Under the pieces are notes generated by a model. That model did not search any database, was not told where the DNA came from, and worked only from the letters and a program-made list of their open reading frames with translations. A program made the position numbers and the translations under genes. Below are positions 43,302 through 52,211 of a stretch of DNA of 64,000 nucleotides, piece by piece (within the stretch, counting starts at the first letter, position 1; each line of letters starts with the position of its first letter). This stretch comes from Microbacteriaceae bacterium PS02068 (GTDB lineage: Bacteria; Actinomycetota; Actinomycetes; Actinomycetales; Microbacteriaceae), in assembly GCA_029959325.1 (NCBI GenBank), contig JASCPF010000009.1:1-64000 (forward strand), in the 5' to 3' direction.

Positions 43302-43340
43302 GACACGCGTCGCGATGGTGACGCGGCGATGGCGCGGTGA

Positions 43341-43721
43341 TTACGCCTTGGGAGCGTTGACGTCGGCCGGCAGCGCACTCTTGGCGGTGGCGACCAGCGA
43401 CGCGAAGGTCGCCGGCTCGTTCACGGCCAGCTCGGCGAGCATGCGGCGGTCGACCTGCACACCCGCGAGGCCGAGGCCCTGGATGAAGCGGTTGTACGTG
43501 ATGCCGTTCTGGCGGGCAGCGGCGTTGATGCGCTGGATCCACAGGCGGCGGAAGTCGCCCTTGCGCTTGCGCCGGTCACGGTACGCGTAGACGAGCGAGT
43601 GGGTGACCTGCTCCTTCGCCTTGCGGTACAGGCGCGAACGCTGACCCCGGTAACCGGAGGCGCGCTCGAGGATGACGCGACGCTTCTTGTGGGCGTTGAC
43701 GGCCCGCTTGACTCTAGCCAT
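43341..43721 (-). CDS. rplT: 50S ribosomal protein L20
   Basis: 126 residues, starting [20 protein letters not shown] and containing the conserved [20 protein letters not shown]. Assembles early on 23S rRNA. Last gene of infC-rpmI-rplT. Confidence 0.98.
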   Translation of the reverse strand: MARVKRAVNAHKKRRVILERASGYRGQRSRLYRKAKEQVTHSLVYAYRDRRKRKGDFRRLWIQRINAAARQNGITYNRFIQGLGLAGVQVDRRMLAELAVNEPATFASLVATAKSALPADVNAPKA

Positions 43722-43766
43722 TTCTCATTCTTCCTAGTGTTCTGAAATCTCGGGGTGCGCTGCGGC

Positions 43767-43961
43767 TCAGAGGCCGAGCTGCTTCTTGGCGGCCTTGGCG
43801 TCGCCCGGAGCCAGCACCTGCTCGCCGTTGAGGCGGCGCTTGCGCTTGCTCGCCTTGCCCTCGAGGTTGTGGCGCATGCCGGCCTGCTGCTTCATGAGCT
43901 TGCCGCTTCCGGTGATCTTGAAGCGCTTCTTGGCACCCGAGTGGGTCTTCTGCTTCGGCAT
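43767..43961 (-). CDS. rpmI: 50S ribosomal protein L35
   Basis: 64 residues, [20 protein letters not shown] with the usual basic body ([20 protein letters not shown]). Between infC and rplT. Confidence 0.97.
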   Translation of the reverse strand: MPKQKTHSGAKKRFKITGSGKLMKQQAGMRHNLEGKASKRKRRLNGEQVLAPGDAKAAKKQLGL

Positions 43962-44023
43962 TTCTCTTCCTTCGTTGTGGTTCCGGACGAGCCGGAGTCT
44001 GTGAGGCCTGGTGACCCGCTGGG

Positions 44024-44662
44024 CTATTCCGCTGCGGGAGCAGCGGCGGCCGCGGGCGCGTTCGTGGAGGTCTCCGCAGGAGCCGAACGCGCTGAACGCG
44101 CCGCTTCCTTCTTGGCATCGCGCTGTGCGTTCTGCTCGGTCTTGACCTCGGACTTGTTCTTGTGCGGTGCGACCACCATGACCATGTTGCGACCGTCGAT
44201 CGTGGGGTTCGACTCGACGGTGCCGAACTCGGCGACGTCTTCGGCGAACTTGCGCAGCAGACGCACGCCCTGCTCGGGACGCGACTGCTCGCGCCCGCGG
44301 AAGAGGATCATGGCCTTGACCTTGTCGCCGGCCTGCAGGAAGCCCTCGGCGCGCTTGAGCTTCGTCGTGTAGTCGTGCGCCTCGATCTTCAGACGGAAGC
44401 GGACCTCTTTGAGAACCGTGTTCGCCTGGTTGCGGCGGGTCTCTTTGGCCTTCTGGGCCGCTTCGTACTTGAACTTCCCGAAGTCCATGATCTTGACCAC
44501 GGGCGGCTTCGAATTGGGCGCGACCTCGACGAGGTCGAGATCTGCTTCCTGAGCGAGGCGCAGCGCGACCTCGATGCGGACGACGCCGACCTGCTCACCC
44601 GCGGGACCGACGAGGCGGACCTCGGGGACGCGGATGCGGTCATTGGTGCGGGGATCGCTGAT
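44024..44662 (-). CDS. infC: Translation initiation factor IF-3, apparently started at ATC
   Basis: IF-3 binds the 30S subunit and checks start codons. The core begins (I/M)[18 protein letters not shown] and includes [20 protein letters not shown] and [15 protein letters not shown]; the C-terminal tail is Ala/Glu/Lys-rich. AGAGGAG lies six bases before an ATC codon at 44662, and there is no ATG or GTG near by in frame (the next GTG is 24 codons up, without a site). The family is known for rare start codons that allow autoregulation. 212 residues. Confidence 0.93.
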   Translation of the reverse strand: MSDPRTNDRIRVPEVRLVGPAGEQVGVVRIEVALRLAQEADLDLVEVAPNSKPPVVKIMDFGKFKYEAAQKAKETRRNQANTVLKEVRFRLKIEAHDYTTKLKRAEGFLQAGDKVKAMILFRGREQSRPEQGVRLLRKFAEDVAEFGTVESNPTIDGRNMVMVVAPHKNKSEVKTEQNAQRDAKKEAARSARSAPAETSTNAPAAAAAPAAE

Positions 44663-44879
44663 GCGGAACTCCTCTGACGTGCGGTGGATGCCCCGGACAC
44701 GGGAGTGTCGCGGGCGGAAGAGTCTCACGTCCACCCCGCGCAGCGTCTGACTGCGGGAAGTTCTGCACCCTGTTCACCGAAGTGATTCCACTGGCGTGGC
44801 AACCCGGCAGAGCCGAGCGGAGTGCGGGACCCGGTAGCCTGGAGCGGCAAGCGCGGGTGGGATGTGATCCACTTTCGAT

Positions 44880-44898
44880 CCGGAGTAGAACACTCCGG
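44880..44898 (-). promoter_or_regulatory. Hairpin at the 5' end of the infC leader
   Basis: CCGGAGT (44880-44886), five bases, ACTCCGG (44892-44898): a 7-bp stem. A possible -10, TAGACT, lies at 44913-44908 on the minus strand, which would put the start near 44901 and leave a leader of about 240 bases before infC. The leader otherwise shows no open frame that I support. Confidence 0.4.
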
Positions 44899-44927
44899 TG
44901 CGCGAGAAGTCTAGCAGAAAGCACTCC

Positions 44928-45344
44928 GTGACCACGAACGCCCCCGATTCCGCCGCTCACGACGCTTCCGGCGACCCTGCCGACGAGCGCCTCGCCCGGT
45001 GGGAGGAGCAGGAGCGCGCCGCGGCCGCAGCCTCGCGCGACATCGCCGATGTGCCCGCGGTCGAGGTGATCACGACCGCCGCCGTGCACCTCATGAGCGC
45101 CGCCGCCGTCAAGGTCGGCCTCGCCGACTCGCCCGAGACCCAGACCGACCTCGACGAGGCGCGGAAGCTGATCAACGCCCTCGCGGGTCTCATCACCGCG
45201 GGCGCCCCCGAGATCAGCGACATGCACGCCCGGTCGCTGCGCGACGGGCTGCGCTCGGTGCAGCTCGCGTTCCGCGAGGCATCCGTCATCCCCGACCCGA
45301 TCGGCCAGGGCCCGGGCGAGAAGTGGACCGGCCCCGTCACCTGA
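44928..45344 (+). CDS. DUF1844 domain protein
   Basis: 138 residues from GTG 44928; an in-frame GTG ten codons upstream is possible. The second half reads VEVITTAAVHLMSAAAVKVG and LINALAGLITAGAPEI, the DUF1844 signature. The N-terminus is acidic. It is divergent from infC and convergent with the sseB-like gene; in many actinobacteria it accompanies infC. Function unknown. Confidence 0.85.
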   Translation: MTTNAPDSAAHDASGDPADERLARWEEQERAAAAASRDIADVPAVEVITTAAVHLMSAAAVKVGLADSPETQTDLDEARKLINALAGLITAGAPEISDMHARSLRDGLRSVQLAFREASVIPDPIGQGPGEKWTGPVT

Positions 45345-45353
45345 GCGGGAAAC

Positions 45354-46109
45354 TCACGCCCGGACGAGCTTGACGGTCAGCGAGTCGACGAGCACCGCGA
45401 TGCGGTCATCGGCGGCCCAGCGGCCGGCGAGGCGCTGCAGAATGGCATCCAGCTCGGCCTTCTCGAGGCCGTCGATCAGGTGCAGTCGCACGATCAGTTC
45501 GGGCCCGCGCAGCCGCCCCGACGGGTCGCCGTTCTCGACGGACAGGTCGAGGATGCCCAGCTCGCCGCCGATCGACTCCTGCAGCCCCGCGAAGACCTCG
45601 GGTGACAGATGCGCCGGTTCCCAGCGCTGCCCCTGGCCGATGGCCCAGACGGCCGGTCGACGCAGCACGAACTCGGTGACGGATGCCGGGTCGATGACGA
45701 TCAGGTCGGTGTCGTCGGCGGCCGCCGACAGGGCTGTGCGCACGCCGTCGGCGGGCACCGGCCGGGCCTTCGGATCCCACGCGGCGAGCGTGGCGACCGA
45801 GGTGAAGACGGGGAGCACGCGGCGACCGTCGGGCGCGGCGACCGTCACGATCGACAGTTCCTGGGTCTTGTCGACGGCGAGCCCCGACGGTGCCACCCCG
45901 ACGTCGCCGGCCTCGGCGACCAGCGGGATCAGCAGGCGCGCGGTTCGGTAGGTCAGGGCGATGGCAGCGGCGTCGCCCGTTCCGGCATGGAACGCCGTCA
46001 GCGCCGCGAGCAGCGCAGGGTCGGCGGAGCCGTCGTCACCGGCGTGCGGGTTCGCCTCGAAGCTGCGCCCCTCCCAGGGCACTCCGGCGGAGTCAGCCTG
46101 CGGCGACAT
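45354..46109 (-). CDS. SseB family protein
   Basis: 251 residues. Central SseB-like region: [20 protein letters not shown], then [16 protein letters not shown] and VIDPAS. No enzyme motif. Its start overlaps the end of priA by 17 bases, so it is the last gene of the histidine run. Function unknown. Confidence 0.82.
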   Translation of the reverse strand: MSPQADSAGVPWEGRSFEANPHAGDDGSADPALLAALTAFHAGTGDAAAIALTYRTARLLIPLVAEAGDVGVAPSGLAVDKTQELSIVTVAAPDGRRVLPVFTSVATLAAWDPKARPVPADGVRTALSAAADDTDLIVIDPASVTEFVLRRPAVWAIGQGQRWEPAHLSPEVFAGLQESIGGELGILDLSVENGDPSGRLRGPELIVRLHLIDGLEKAELDAILQRLAGRWAADDRIAVLVDSLTVKLVRA

Positions 46110-46839
46110 CCAGCGCCTCGGCGAGGGTGAACGCCCCCGCGTAGAGAGCCTTGCCGACGATCGCGCCTTCGACTCCGAGCGGCACGAGGTCGCGCAGCGC
46201 CGCGATGTCGTCGAGGTTCGAGATGCCGCCCGATGCGACGACCGGGCGGGTGGTGCGCGCGGTGACCTCGCGCAGCAGCTCGAGGTTCGGGCCCTTCAGT
46301 GTGCCGTCCTTCGTGACGTCGGTCACGACGTAGCGGCTGCAGCCGGCGTCTTCGAGGCGCTCGAGGACGTCCCACAGGTCGCCGCCGTCGCGGGTCCACC
46401 CCCGGGCGGCAAGCGTCGTGCCGCGCACATCCAGACCGACCGCGATGGCCTCGCCGTAGCGGCCGATGACGTCGGCGGCCCACTCCGGGTTCTCGAGCGC
46501 CGCCGTGCCGAGGTTGATGCGGGATGCCCCCGACTCGAGCGCCGCTTCGAGCGTCTCATCGTCGCGGATGCCGCCGGACAGCTCGACCTGCACGCCCCGC
46601 AACTGCTTGATCGCCTTGCGGATGACGCCGGTGTTGTTGCCGCGACCGAATGCCGCGTCGAGGTCGACGAGGTGGATCCACTGTGCCCCGTCGCGGGCCC
46701 ACGCGAGGGCGGCATCGACCGGGTCGCCGTAGTTCGTCTCGGTGCCGGCCGCGCCCTGCGTGAGGCGGACGGCCTTACCGCCGGCGACATCCACGGCCGG
46801 CAGCAGGATCAGTTCGGGGGTCGACGCGAAATCGTTCAT
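46093..46839 (-). CDS. priA: Phosphoribosyl isomerase A (HisA/TrpF type)
   Basis: (beta-alpha)8 barrel. [18 protein letters not shown] with the catalytic Asp at the first strand, [16 protein letters not shown] and [14 protein letters not shown] with the second Asp, and [14 protein letters not shown]. Actinobacterial PriA serves both histidine and tryptophan synthesis; no trpF is in the window, but that alone does not prove the second role here. 248 residues from ATG 46839. Confidence 0.92.
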   Translation of the reverse strand: MNDFASTPELILLPAVDVAGGKAVRLTQGAAGTETNYGDPVDAALAWARDGAQWIHLVDLDAAFGRGNNTGVIRKAIKQLRGVQVELSGGIRDDETLEAALESGASRINLGTAALENPEWAADVIGRYGEAIAVGLDVRGTTLAARGWTRDGGDLWDVLERLEDAGCSRYVVTDVTKDGTLKGPNLELLREVTARTTRPVVASGGISNLDDIAALRDLVPLGVEGAIVGKALYAGAFTLAEALDVAAG

Positions 46840-46905
46840 GGCTCCAGGGAGGGTCTGTGGGGCACCCGCTGATCCGCCCACGGCGGCAGGGCACAAAGAG
46901 AGAGA

Positions 46906-47604
46906 CTACCCGGACTGCGGCAGCGACGAGATCCAGTTGCCGAGCAGGCGGATGCCGGCGTCGCCGCTCTTCTCGGGATGGAACTGCGTGGCCGACAGCG
47001 GCCCGTTCTCGACGGCCGCCAGAAATGGAGCGCCGTAGTCGCACCACGTCAGCACGGGAGACCGGAACGGCTTCATCGGCTCGAGCGTCCAGTGCTGCGC
47101 GCCGTAGGAGTGCACGAAGTAGAAACGCTCGTGCTCGATGCCGCGGAACAGCACCGACTCCTCCCCCGCGCGCACGGTGTTCCACCCCATGTGCGGCAGC
47201 ACCGGGGCATCCAGTTCGGTCACGGCGCCCGGCCACTCGCCCAGCCCGTCCGTGTCGACACCCCGTTCGACGCCGTGCTCGAACATGACCTGCATGCCGA
47301 CGCAGATGCCGAGCACCGGCAGGCCGCCCGACAGGCGACGGTCGATGAGTTCGTCACCGCGGCTGGCGCGCAGCGCCGTCATGACCGCGCTGAACGCGCC
47401 GACTCCGGGCACGACGAGCCCCGCGGCATCCTGGATCAGCCCGCGATCGGCCGTGAGCCGCGCATCGGCACCGGCCGCGACGAGCGCTTTGACCGCCGAG
47501 TGCACGTTGCCCGAACCGTAGTCGAGCACGGCGACGAGCGGACGTGCGCCGTCGGCGGCGTCGAGCGACGTCTGGCCAGGTGCGGTCACAGGGCCTGAAT
47601 TCAC
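46906..47604 (-). CDS. hisH: Imidazole glycerol phosphate synthase, glutaminase subunit
   Basis: Class I glutamine amidotransferase. Catalytic Cys in [14 protein letters not shown], His and Glu in [12 protein letters not shown]. Starts [15 protein letters not shown] after an 25-residue N-terminal extension. 232 residues; GTG at 47604 overlaps the hisB stop (GTGA). Works with HisF, which is not here. Confidence 0.95.
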   Translation of the reverse strand: MNSGPVTAPGQTSLDAADGARPLVAVLDYGSGNVHSAVKALVAAGADARLTADRGLIQDAAGLVVPGVGAFSAVMTALRASRGDELIDRRLSGGLPVLGICVGMQVMFEHGVERGVDTDGLGEWPGAVTELDAPVLPHMGWNTVRAGEESVLFRGIEHERFYFVHSYGAQHWTLEPMKPFRSPVLTWCDYGAPFLAAVENGPLSATQFHPEKSGDAGIRLLGNWISSLPQSG

Positions 47605-48212
47605 AGGGCACCCTTTGTGCTGGGGATGCCCCGCACCAGCGGGTCGAGCGCCTTCGCCTGACGGAACGCGCGCGCGAACGCTTTGTACTCGGCTTCGGCG
47701 ATGTGGTGCGGGTCGCGACCGCCGAGCACCGTGACGTGGACGGTCAGACCGCCGTTGAAGGCGATCGCCTCGAACGTGTGGCGCACGAGCGAGCCCGTGA
47801 AGTGGCCCCCGATGAGGTGGTGCTCGTAGCCCGCCGGCTCGCCGCTGTGCACGAGGTAGGGCCGCCCGCTGATGTCGACGACAGCCTGCGCCAGCGCCTC
47901 GTCGAGCGGCACGAGCGCGTCGCCGTATCGCGAGATTCCTGTCTTGTCACCGAGCGCCTCGCGGATCGCCTGACCGAGCACGATCGCGACGTCTTCGACC
48001 GTGTGGTGCGCGTCGATGTCGGTGTCGCCCGAGGCGCGCACCGTCAGATCGGTCAGCGAGTGCTTCGCGAAGGCGGTCAGCAGGTGGTCGAAGAACGGCA
48101 CCGTGGTGTCGATGTGACTCTGGCCGGTGCCGTCGAGGTCGAGGTCGAGTTCGACCGTCGACTCGCTCGTCCCACGGCGGATCGAGGCCGTACGGGGGGC
48201 GGATGTGCTCAT
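47601..48212 (-). CDS. hisB: Imidazoleglycerol-phosphate dehydratase
   Basis: 203 residues, monofunctional form. Metal-binding motifs [14 protein letters not shown] and [30 protein letters not shown] also conserved. ATG at 48212 gives [19 protein letters not shown], the normal start; a frame continues upstream. Follows hisC by 25 bp. Confidence 0.95.
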   Translation of the reverse strand: MSTSAPRTASIRRGTSESTVELDLDLDGTGQSHIDTTVPFFDHLLTAFAKHSLTDLTVRASGDTDIDAHHTVEDVAIVLGQAIREALGDKTGISRYGDALVPLDEALAQAVVDISGRPYLVHSGEPAGYEHHLIGGHFTGSLVRHTFEAIAFNGGLTVHVTVLGGRDPHHIAEAEYKAFARAFRQAKALDPLVRGIPSTKGAL

Positions 48213-48237
48213 GGTGCCGAGTCTACCGAGCGCCCGA

Positions 48238-49341
48238 TCACGACCGAGCGCCACCCGGGCCGAGCGACGCGAGGGCATCGAGGAACGCCGTGGACTCGGC
48301 CTCGGTGCCGGCGGTCACGCGGAGGCTCCGCGCGATGCCGACATCGCGGATGAGCACCCCCCGGTCGTAGAGGCCCTGCCACGTCGCGGCGGGGTCATCG
48401 ACGCCGCCGAACAGCACGAAGTTGGTCCAGCTCTCGAAGGGCTCATAGCCGAGGGCGTCGAGGGTCGCCGAGATCCGATCGCGCTGCGCCACGATCTCGT
48501 CGACCATGGCGAGCATCGCGGGAGCGTGCCGCAGCGCCGCGGCGGCCGCCGCCTGAGTGAGGGCGCTCAGATGGTACGGCAGACGGACCAGACGCAGGGC
48601 GTCGATGATGGCGGGATCTGCGGCGAGATACCCCACACGCGCGCCGGCGAAGGCGAACGCCTTGCTCATCGTGCGCGACACCACGAGGCGCTCGCGGCCC
48701 GGAAGCAGCGTGAGCGCCGAGCGCGCGTCGTGCGGGGCGAACTCGTGATAGGCCTCGTCGACGATCACGATGCCCTCGGTCGCGTCGTAGACGGCCTCGA
48801 TCACCTCGATCGCGAGCGGGGTTCCGGTGGGGTTGTTCGGCGAGCACAGGAAGGTCACGTCGGGCGCGGCGCGCTCGATCTGCTCCACGGCATCGGCCGC
48901 GCTCAGGGTGTAGTCGACGCCCCGCGTGCCGGCGACGTAGGTGGCTCCGGTTGCGCGGGTCAGCAGCGGGTACATCGAGTAGGTCGGAGCGAACCCGAAC
49001 GCCGTGCGGCCAGGCCCGGCGAACGCCTGCAAGAGGTGCTGCAGCACTTCGTTCGATCCGTTGGCCGCCCAGATCTGATCGGCACCGAGCCCGTGCCCGA
49101 GGTAGTCGGCGAACCCCTCGCGGAGCGTCGTGAACTCACGGTCGGGGTAGCGGTTCACGTCGCGCAGCGCGTGGGCGAGGGAATCGAGGATGTCGCCGGC
49201 GACCTCTTCGGGCACGCCATGCGTGTTCTCGTTGACGTTCAGCGCCACCGGCAGCGGGGCCTGCGGCGCTCCGTACGGTGTCAGACCGCGCAGATCCGCG
49301 CGCAGGGGTAGGTCGTCGAGACTCGCACTCACCCTCACCAT
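48238..49341 (-). CDS. hisC: Histidinol-phosphate aminotransferase
   Basis: PLP-dependent class I/II aminotransferase. NENTHGVPE, the NNPTG motif ([11 protein letters not shown]), DEAYHEFA, and the Schiff-base Lys in [18 protein letters not shown]. 367 residues, start ATG 49341. First gene of the hisC-hisB-hisH-priA run; hisD, usually upstream, is not in this window. Confidence 0.94.
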   Translation of the reverse strand: MVRVSASLDDLPLRADLRGLTPYGAPQAPLPVALNVNENTHGVPEEVAGDILDSLAHALRDVNRYPDREFTTLREGFADYLGHGLGADQIWAANGSNEVLQHLLQAFAGPGRTAFGFAPTYSMYPLLTRATGATYVAGTRGVDYTLSAADAVEQIERAAPDVTFLCSPNNPTGTPLAIEVIEAVYDATEGIVIVDEAYHEFAPHDARSALTLLPGRERLVVSRTMSKAFAFAGARVGYLAADPAIIDALRLVRLPYHLSALTQAAAAAALRHAPAMLAMVDEIVAQRDRISATLDALGYEPFESWTNFVLFGGVDDPAATWQGLYDRGVLIRDVGIARSLRVTAGTEAESTAFLDALASLGPGGARS

Positions 49342-49367
49342 GGTAGAGGTGCGCCAGCGCTCGTCGC

Positions 49368-49742
49368 TCAGCGCCCTGCCGTGTACTCCTGCGGGATGGA
49401 CAGTGTCTCGCCGACGGCGAGCGACCCCGACGGCAGTGCGTTCAGTCGCACGATCGCGTCGACGACGTCACGCGGATCGTCGGCGGGCGCGACCGACGCG
49501 GCGATCGACCACAGCGTGTCGCCCGGCATGACGGTGATCTCTTCGAACGAGCCGGCCGGAGCGCCGCCGTCTTCGGACGCCAGCGCGCCGCCGCCCGACA
49601 CGATCGCCACCGCCAGTGCGATCACCGCCGGCAGGGCCGCGATCGTGGCGAGCACGCGACGCCCGCGGGTCGTGAGCCGCAGACGGGTCGCCGGAACGCG
49701 CGGAACGAATGCACTGCGCGGAGCAAGATTCAGGGTGGTCAC
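49368..49742 (-). CDS. LysM membrane protein, probable SOS-linked
   Basis: 124 residues: basic N-terminus, one membrane segment (about 30-49, VLATIAALPAVIALAVAIVS), then a LysM domain (66-117, FEEITVMPGDTLWSIAASVA). The position, divergent from lexA, matches YneA of Bacillus and ChiZ of mycobacteria, LysM proteins that block septation in the SOS response. Start GTG 49742 with GAGGAG upstream. No hydrolase domain is visible. Role is inferred from location and domain. Confidence 0.78.
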   Translation of the reverse strand: MTTLNLAPRSAFVPRVPATRLRLTTRGRRVLATIAALPAVIALAVAIVSGGGALASEDGGAPAGSFEEITVMPGDTLWSIAASVAPADDPRDVVDAIVRLNALPSGSLAVGETLSIPQEYTAGR

Positions 49743-49826
49743 GGTTGTCTCCTCAGGACGCGCCTCGGATGTGGGGATCTTCGCACCCGACTCTCGGCCG
49801 GGAGAGCCGGGTGCGAATTTCTCTTC

Positions 49827-49840
49827 CGAAGCTATCTTCG
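49827..49840. promoter_or_regulatory. Candidate LexA box
   Basis: CGAAGCTATCTTCG, a perfect palindrome CGAAG-N4-CTTCG, one symmetric base from the CGAAC-N4-GTTCG LexA consensus of actinobacteria. A second, imperfect palindrome (ATCGAACCG...CGGTTTCGAT) lies at 49919-49941 nearer lexA. Confidence 0.55.
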
Positions 49841-49858
49841 ATATAGTGATGATGTCAA
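49829..49858 (-). promoter_or_regulatory. Promoter of LysM gene
   Basis: TTGACA (49858-49853), 18 bases, TAGCTT (49834-49829) on the minus strand. The -10 lies within the palindrome 49827-49840, so binding there would block it. Confidence 0.6.
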
Positions 49859-49918
49859 GTGGCATCCGGATCGCAATCGAATCGAACGCGACACGCGACT
49901 GCTTGCCGAGCGAGATCG

Positions 49919-49941
49919 ATCGAACCGGATACGGTTTCGAT
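49919..49941. promoter_or_regulatory. Imperfect palindrome upstream of lexA
   Basis: ATCGAACCG (49919-49927) and CGGTTTCGAT (49932-49941) with a four-base centre and one bulged base. Could be a second LexA site or another operator; it lies 75 bp before the lexA start. Confidence 0.35.
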
Positions 49942-50015
49942 AACAGGACCCCATCACCTACCTCCGACATTCGAAGACGAGAGCCCGTCGGAGGCGACAT
50001 CGAAGGAGTGCGCTC

Positions 50016-50678
50016 ATGGAGAAGCCGCAGACGCGTCGACGCAAGAGCCTCAGCGACAAGCAGCTGGCCATCCTCGAAGTGATCCAGCGCTCGATCGCCC
50101 GCTACGGCTACCCGCCGAGCATGCGCGAGATCGGTGACGCCGTGGACCTCAAGTCGCTGTCGAGCGTCACACACCAGCTCAACCAGCTCGAACTGAGTGG
50201 CTACCTGCGTCGCGATGCCGGCAAGACCCGCGCGATGGAGGTGCTCATCGACCTGCCGGGCGCCTCGACCGAGAATCCCGCCGACGAGGCGCCCGCCGTG
50301 GGCGACGCCGCGCTCGTGCCGCTCGTCGGCCGCATTGCCGCCGGCGTGCCGATCACGGCCGACCAGCAGGTCGAAGAGATCTTCCCGCTTCCGCGTCAGC
50401 TCGTCGGCAAGGGCGACCTGTTCATGCTGAAGGTCAGCGGCGAATCGATGATCGACGCCGCGATCTGCGACGGCGACTGGGTGGTCGTCCGCTCGCAGCC
50501 GAACGCGAGCAACGGCGACATCGTCGCGGCGATGCTCGACGGCGAGGCGACGGTCAAGACCTTCCGCCAGCGCGACGGTCACACCTGGCTGCTCCCCCGC
50601 AACTCCGCGTTCGAGCCGATCGTCGGCGACGATGCGACCGTGCTCGGCAAGGTCGTGGCGGTCCTGCGCGCGATCTGA
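50016..50678 (+). CDS. lexA: LexA repressor
   Basis: SOS repressor and self-cleaving peptidase of 220 residues. N-terminal winged helix ([20 protein letters not shown]), cleavage bond Ala109-Gly110 in [11 protein letters not shown], catalytic Ser144 (SGESM) and Lys181 (EATVKTF). GGAG precedes the ATG by eight bases. Divergent from the LysM gene across a 273-bp region. Confidence 0.97.
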   Translation: MEKPQTRRRKSLSDKQLAILEVIQRSIARYGYPPSMREIGDAVDLKSLSSVTHQLNQLELSGYLRRDAGKTRAMEVLIDLPGASTENPADEAPAVGDAALVPLVGRIAAGVPITADQQVEEIFPLPRQLVGKGDLFMLKVSGESMIDAAICDGDWVVVRSQPNASNGDIVAAMLDGEATVKTFRQRDGHTWLLPRNSAFEPIVGDDATVLGKVVAVLRAI

Positions 50679-50759
50679 GCCACCCGTGCAGGGTGATCCG
50701 CGGGCGACAGCGTCGCGGATGTGTGTGGCGGATGCCCCGGCATCCGCGACAATGGCGCC

Positions 50760-52199
50760 ATGACCCCCGACGCCACGGCAGATCTCGAGGATGCCTCGCT
50801 GCGCATCGCCGCACTCGAAGCCGAGAACGAGCGTCTGCGCGACGCCGCCACCTCGGCCGCCGGCTCGCGCGGCCGCCAGCGCTGGCGTGCCTGGGTGTCG
50901 GCGGTCTGCATCGTCGTCGCCACGATTCTCGTGCCCGCGTCGATCGTGACCGCCTGGGCACGGGTGCAGCTCGTCGACGAAGACAGCTTCGTCGCGACGA
51001 TTGCTCCGCTGGCATCCGATCCTGCCGTCCAGGGCATGATCGTGGACCAGACGATGGATGCCATCACCGCCCAGGTCGACTTCGCGCAGCTCACCTCGAG
51101 CGCGATCGACGGCATTGCGACGCTCGGCCTGCCGCCCGCCGCGGTCTCGGCGCTGACGCTGTTGAAGCAACCCGCCGCGGACGGACTCGAGAGTCTCGTC
51201 GATCGCGCCGTGACCCGTGTCGTCACGTCCGACTCTTTCGCCGGGGTCTGGGCCACGGCGACGCGCGCAGCGCACCGTGCCCTGACGACGACGGCGACCT
51301 CCGACGGCGGGGGTCTGGTCGTCCGGACCGATGACGGCGTCGGCATCCAGCTCGGCGCGATCGTCGAGCGGGTCAAGCAGAACCTCGCCGATCAGGGCGT
51401 CGGCATCGCGAGCCTGATCCCCCGGATCGATCGCGTCGTGATCCTCGGCGACGGCCAGAACCTGGCACTCATCCGCATGAGCTACGCCATCGCCACGGCC
51501 GTCGGCTACTGGCTGCCGCTGCTCGCGCTCGGGCTTTTCCTCATCGGCATCGTCGTCGCCCGGCGCAGATCGACCGCTCTGCGGGGGTCAGGCGTCGGTC
51601 TGCTCGTGGGCGGCGGCTCGCTCGCCGTCGGCATCGCGACCGGCGCGGCGCTCATGTCGACCGTGGCGACGCAGACGGGGCTCGATGCCACTGCCCTCGG
51701 CGTCATCTACGCCCAGGCCTCGGCCGGCGCGGCGCACACGGCCACGGTCATCGCGGTGATCGGCGCTGTCGTGATCGCGCTCGCCTGGGTGAACGGGCGT
51801 TCGCGCGGGGCGCTCGCGGTGCGGACGGGCGTCGGGTCGATCAACAGCGGCCTGCGTCGGGCGCTTGCCTCGCGCGGCGTCGACACGGGGTCGTTCGGCC
51901 GCTGGATGTACGCGCAGCGCACTCTCGTGCGCGCGGCGCTCGTCGTGCTGTCGATCGTCTGGCTGCTCGCTCTGCGTCCACTGACGGTCGGCGACATCGT
52001 CCTGGTGCTGGTGGTCTCGCTGCTCGTCTGGTGGCTCGCCGAGCTCGTGCAGCGTCGCGACGACGAGTCCGTCGCCGTCGCCGACGATGCCGACGCTCAG
52101 CGCGCCGAGGCCGCGACCGACGCCGAGGCGCTGCCGGCGGCGCCGGCGACGTCCGAGTCACCCCAGGAGTCGCACGGCGCCCCGGCCGCGAAGCGCTGA
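50760..52199 (+). CDS. Polytopic membrane protein with coiled N-terminus
   Basis: 479 residues. A short N-terminal coiled coil (LRIAALEAENERLRDAATSA), a first membrane segment (44-67), a large extracytoplasmic loop of about 170 residues without recognisable domain, four or five more segments (about 241-431), and an acidic Ala/Glu C-terminal tail. GACAAT six bases before the ATG could be a leaderless -10. Not recognised as a named family. Convergent with metE. Confidence 0.75.
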   Translation: MTPDATADLEDASLRIAALEAENERLRDAATSAAGSRGRQRWRAWVSAVCIVVATILVPASIVTAWARVQLVDEDSFVATIAPLASDPAVQGMIVDQTMDAITAQVDFAQLTSSAIDGIATLGLPPAAVSALTLLKQPAADGLESLVDRAVTRVVTSDSFAGVWATATRAAHRALTTTATSDGGGLVVRTDDGVGIQLGAIVERVKQNLADQGVGIASLIPRIDRVVILGDGQNLALIRMSYAIATAVGYWLPLLALGLFLIGIVVARRRSTALRGSGVGLLVGGGSLAVGIATGAALMSTVATQTGLDATALGVIYAQASAGAAHTATVIAVIGAVVIALAWVNGRSRGALAVRTGVGSINSGLRRALASRGVDTGSFGRWMYAQRTLVRAALVVLSIVWLLALRPLTVGDIVLVLVVSLLVWWLAELVQRRDDESVAVADDADAQRAEAATDAEALPAAPATSESPQESHGAPAAKR

Positions 52200-52211
52200 G
52201 CGCTTGCGCCT

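Noticed and set aside
44663-44734. Upstream GTG start for infC at 44734
   Set aside because: No ribosome-binding site and the added residues are not part of IF-3; AGAGGAG is placed for the ATC.
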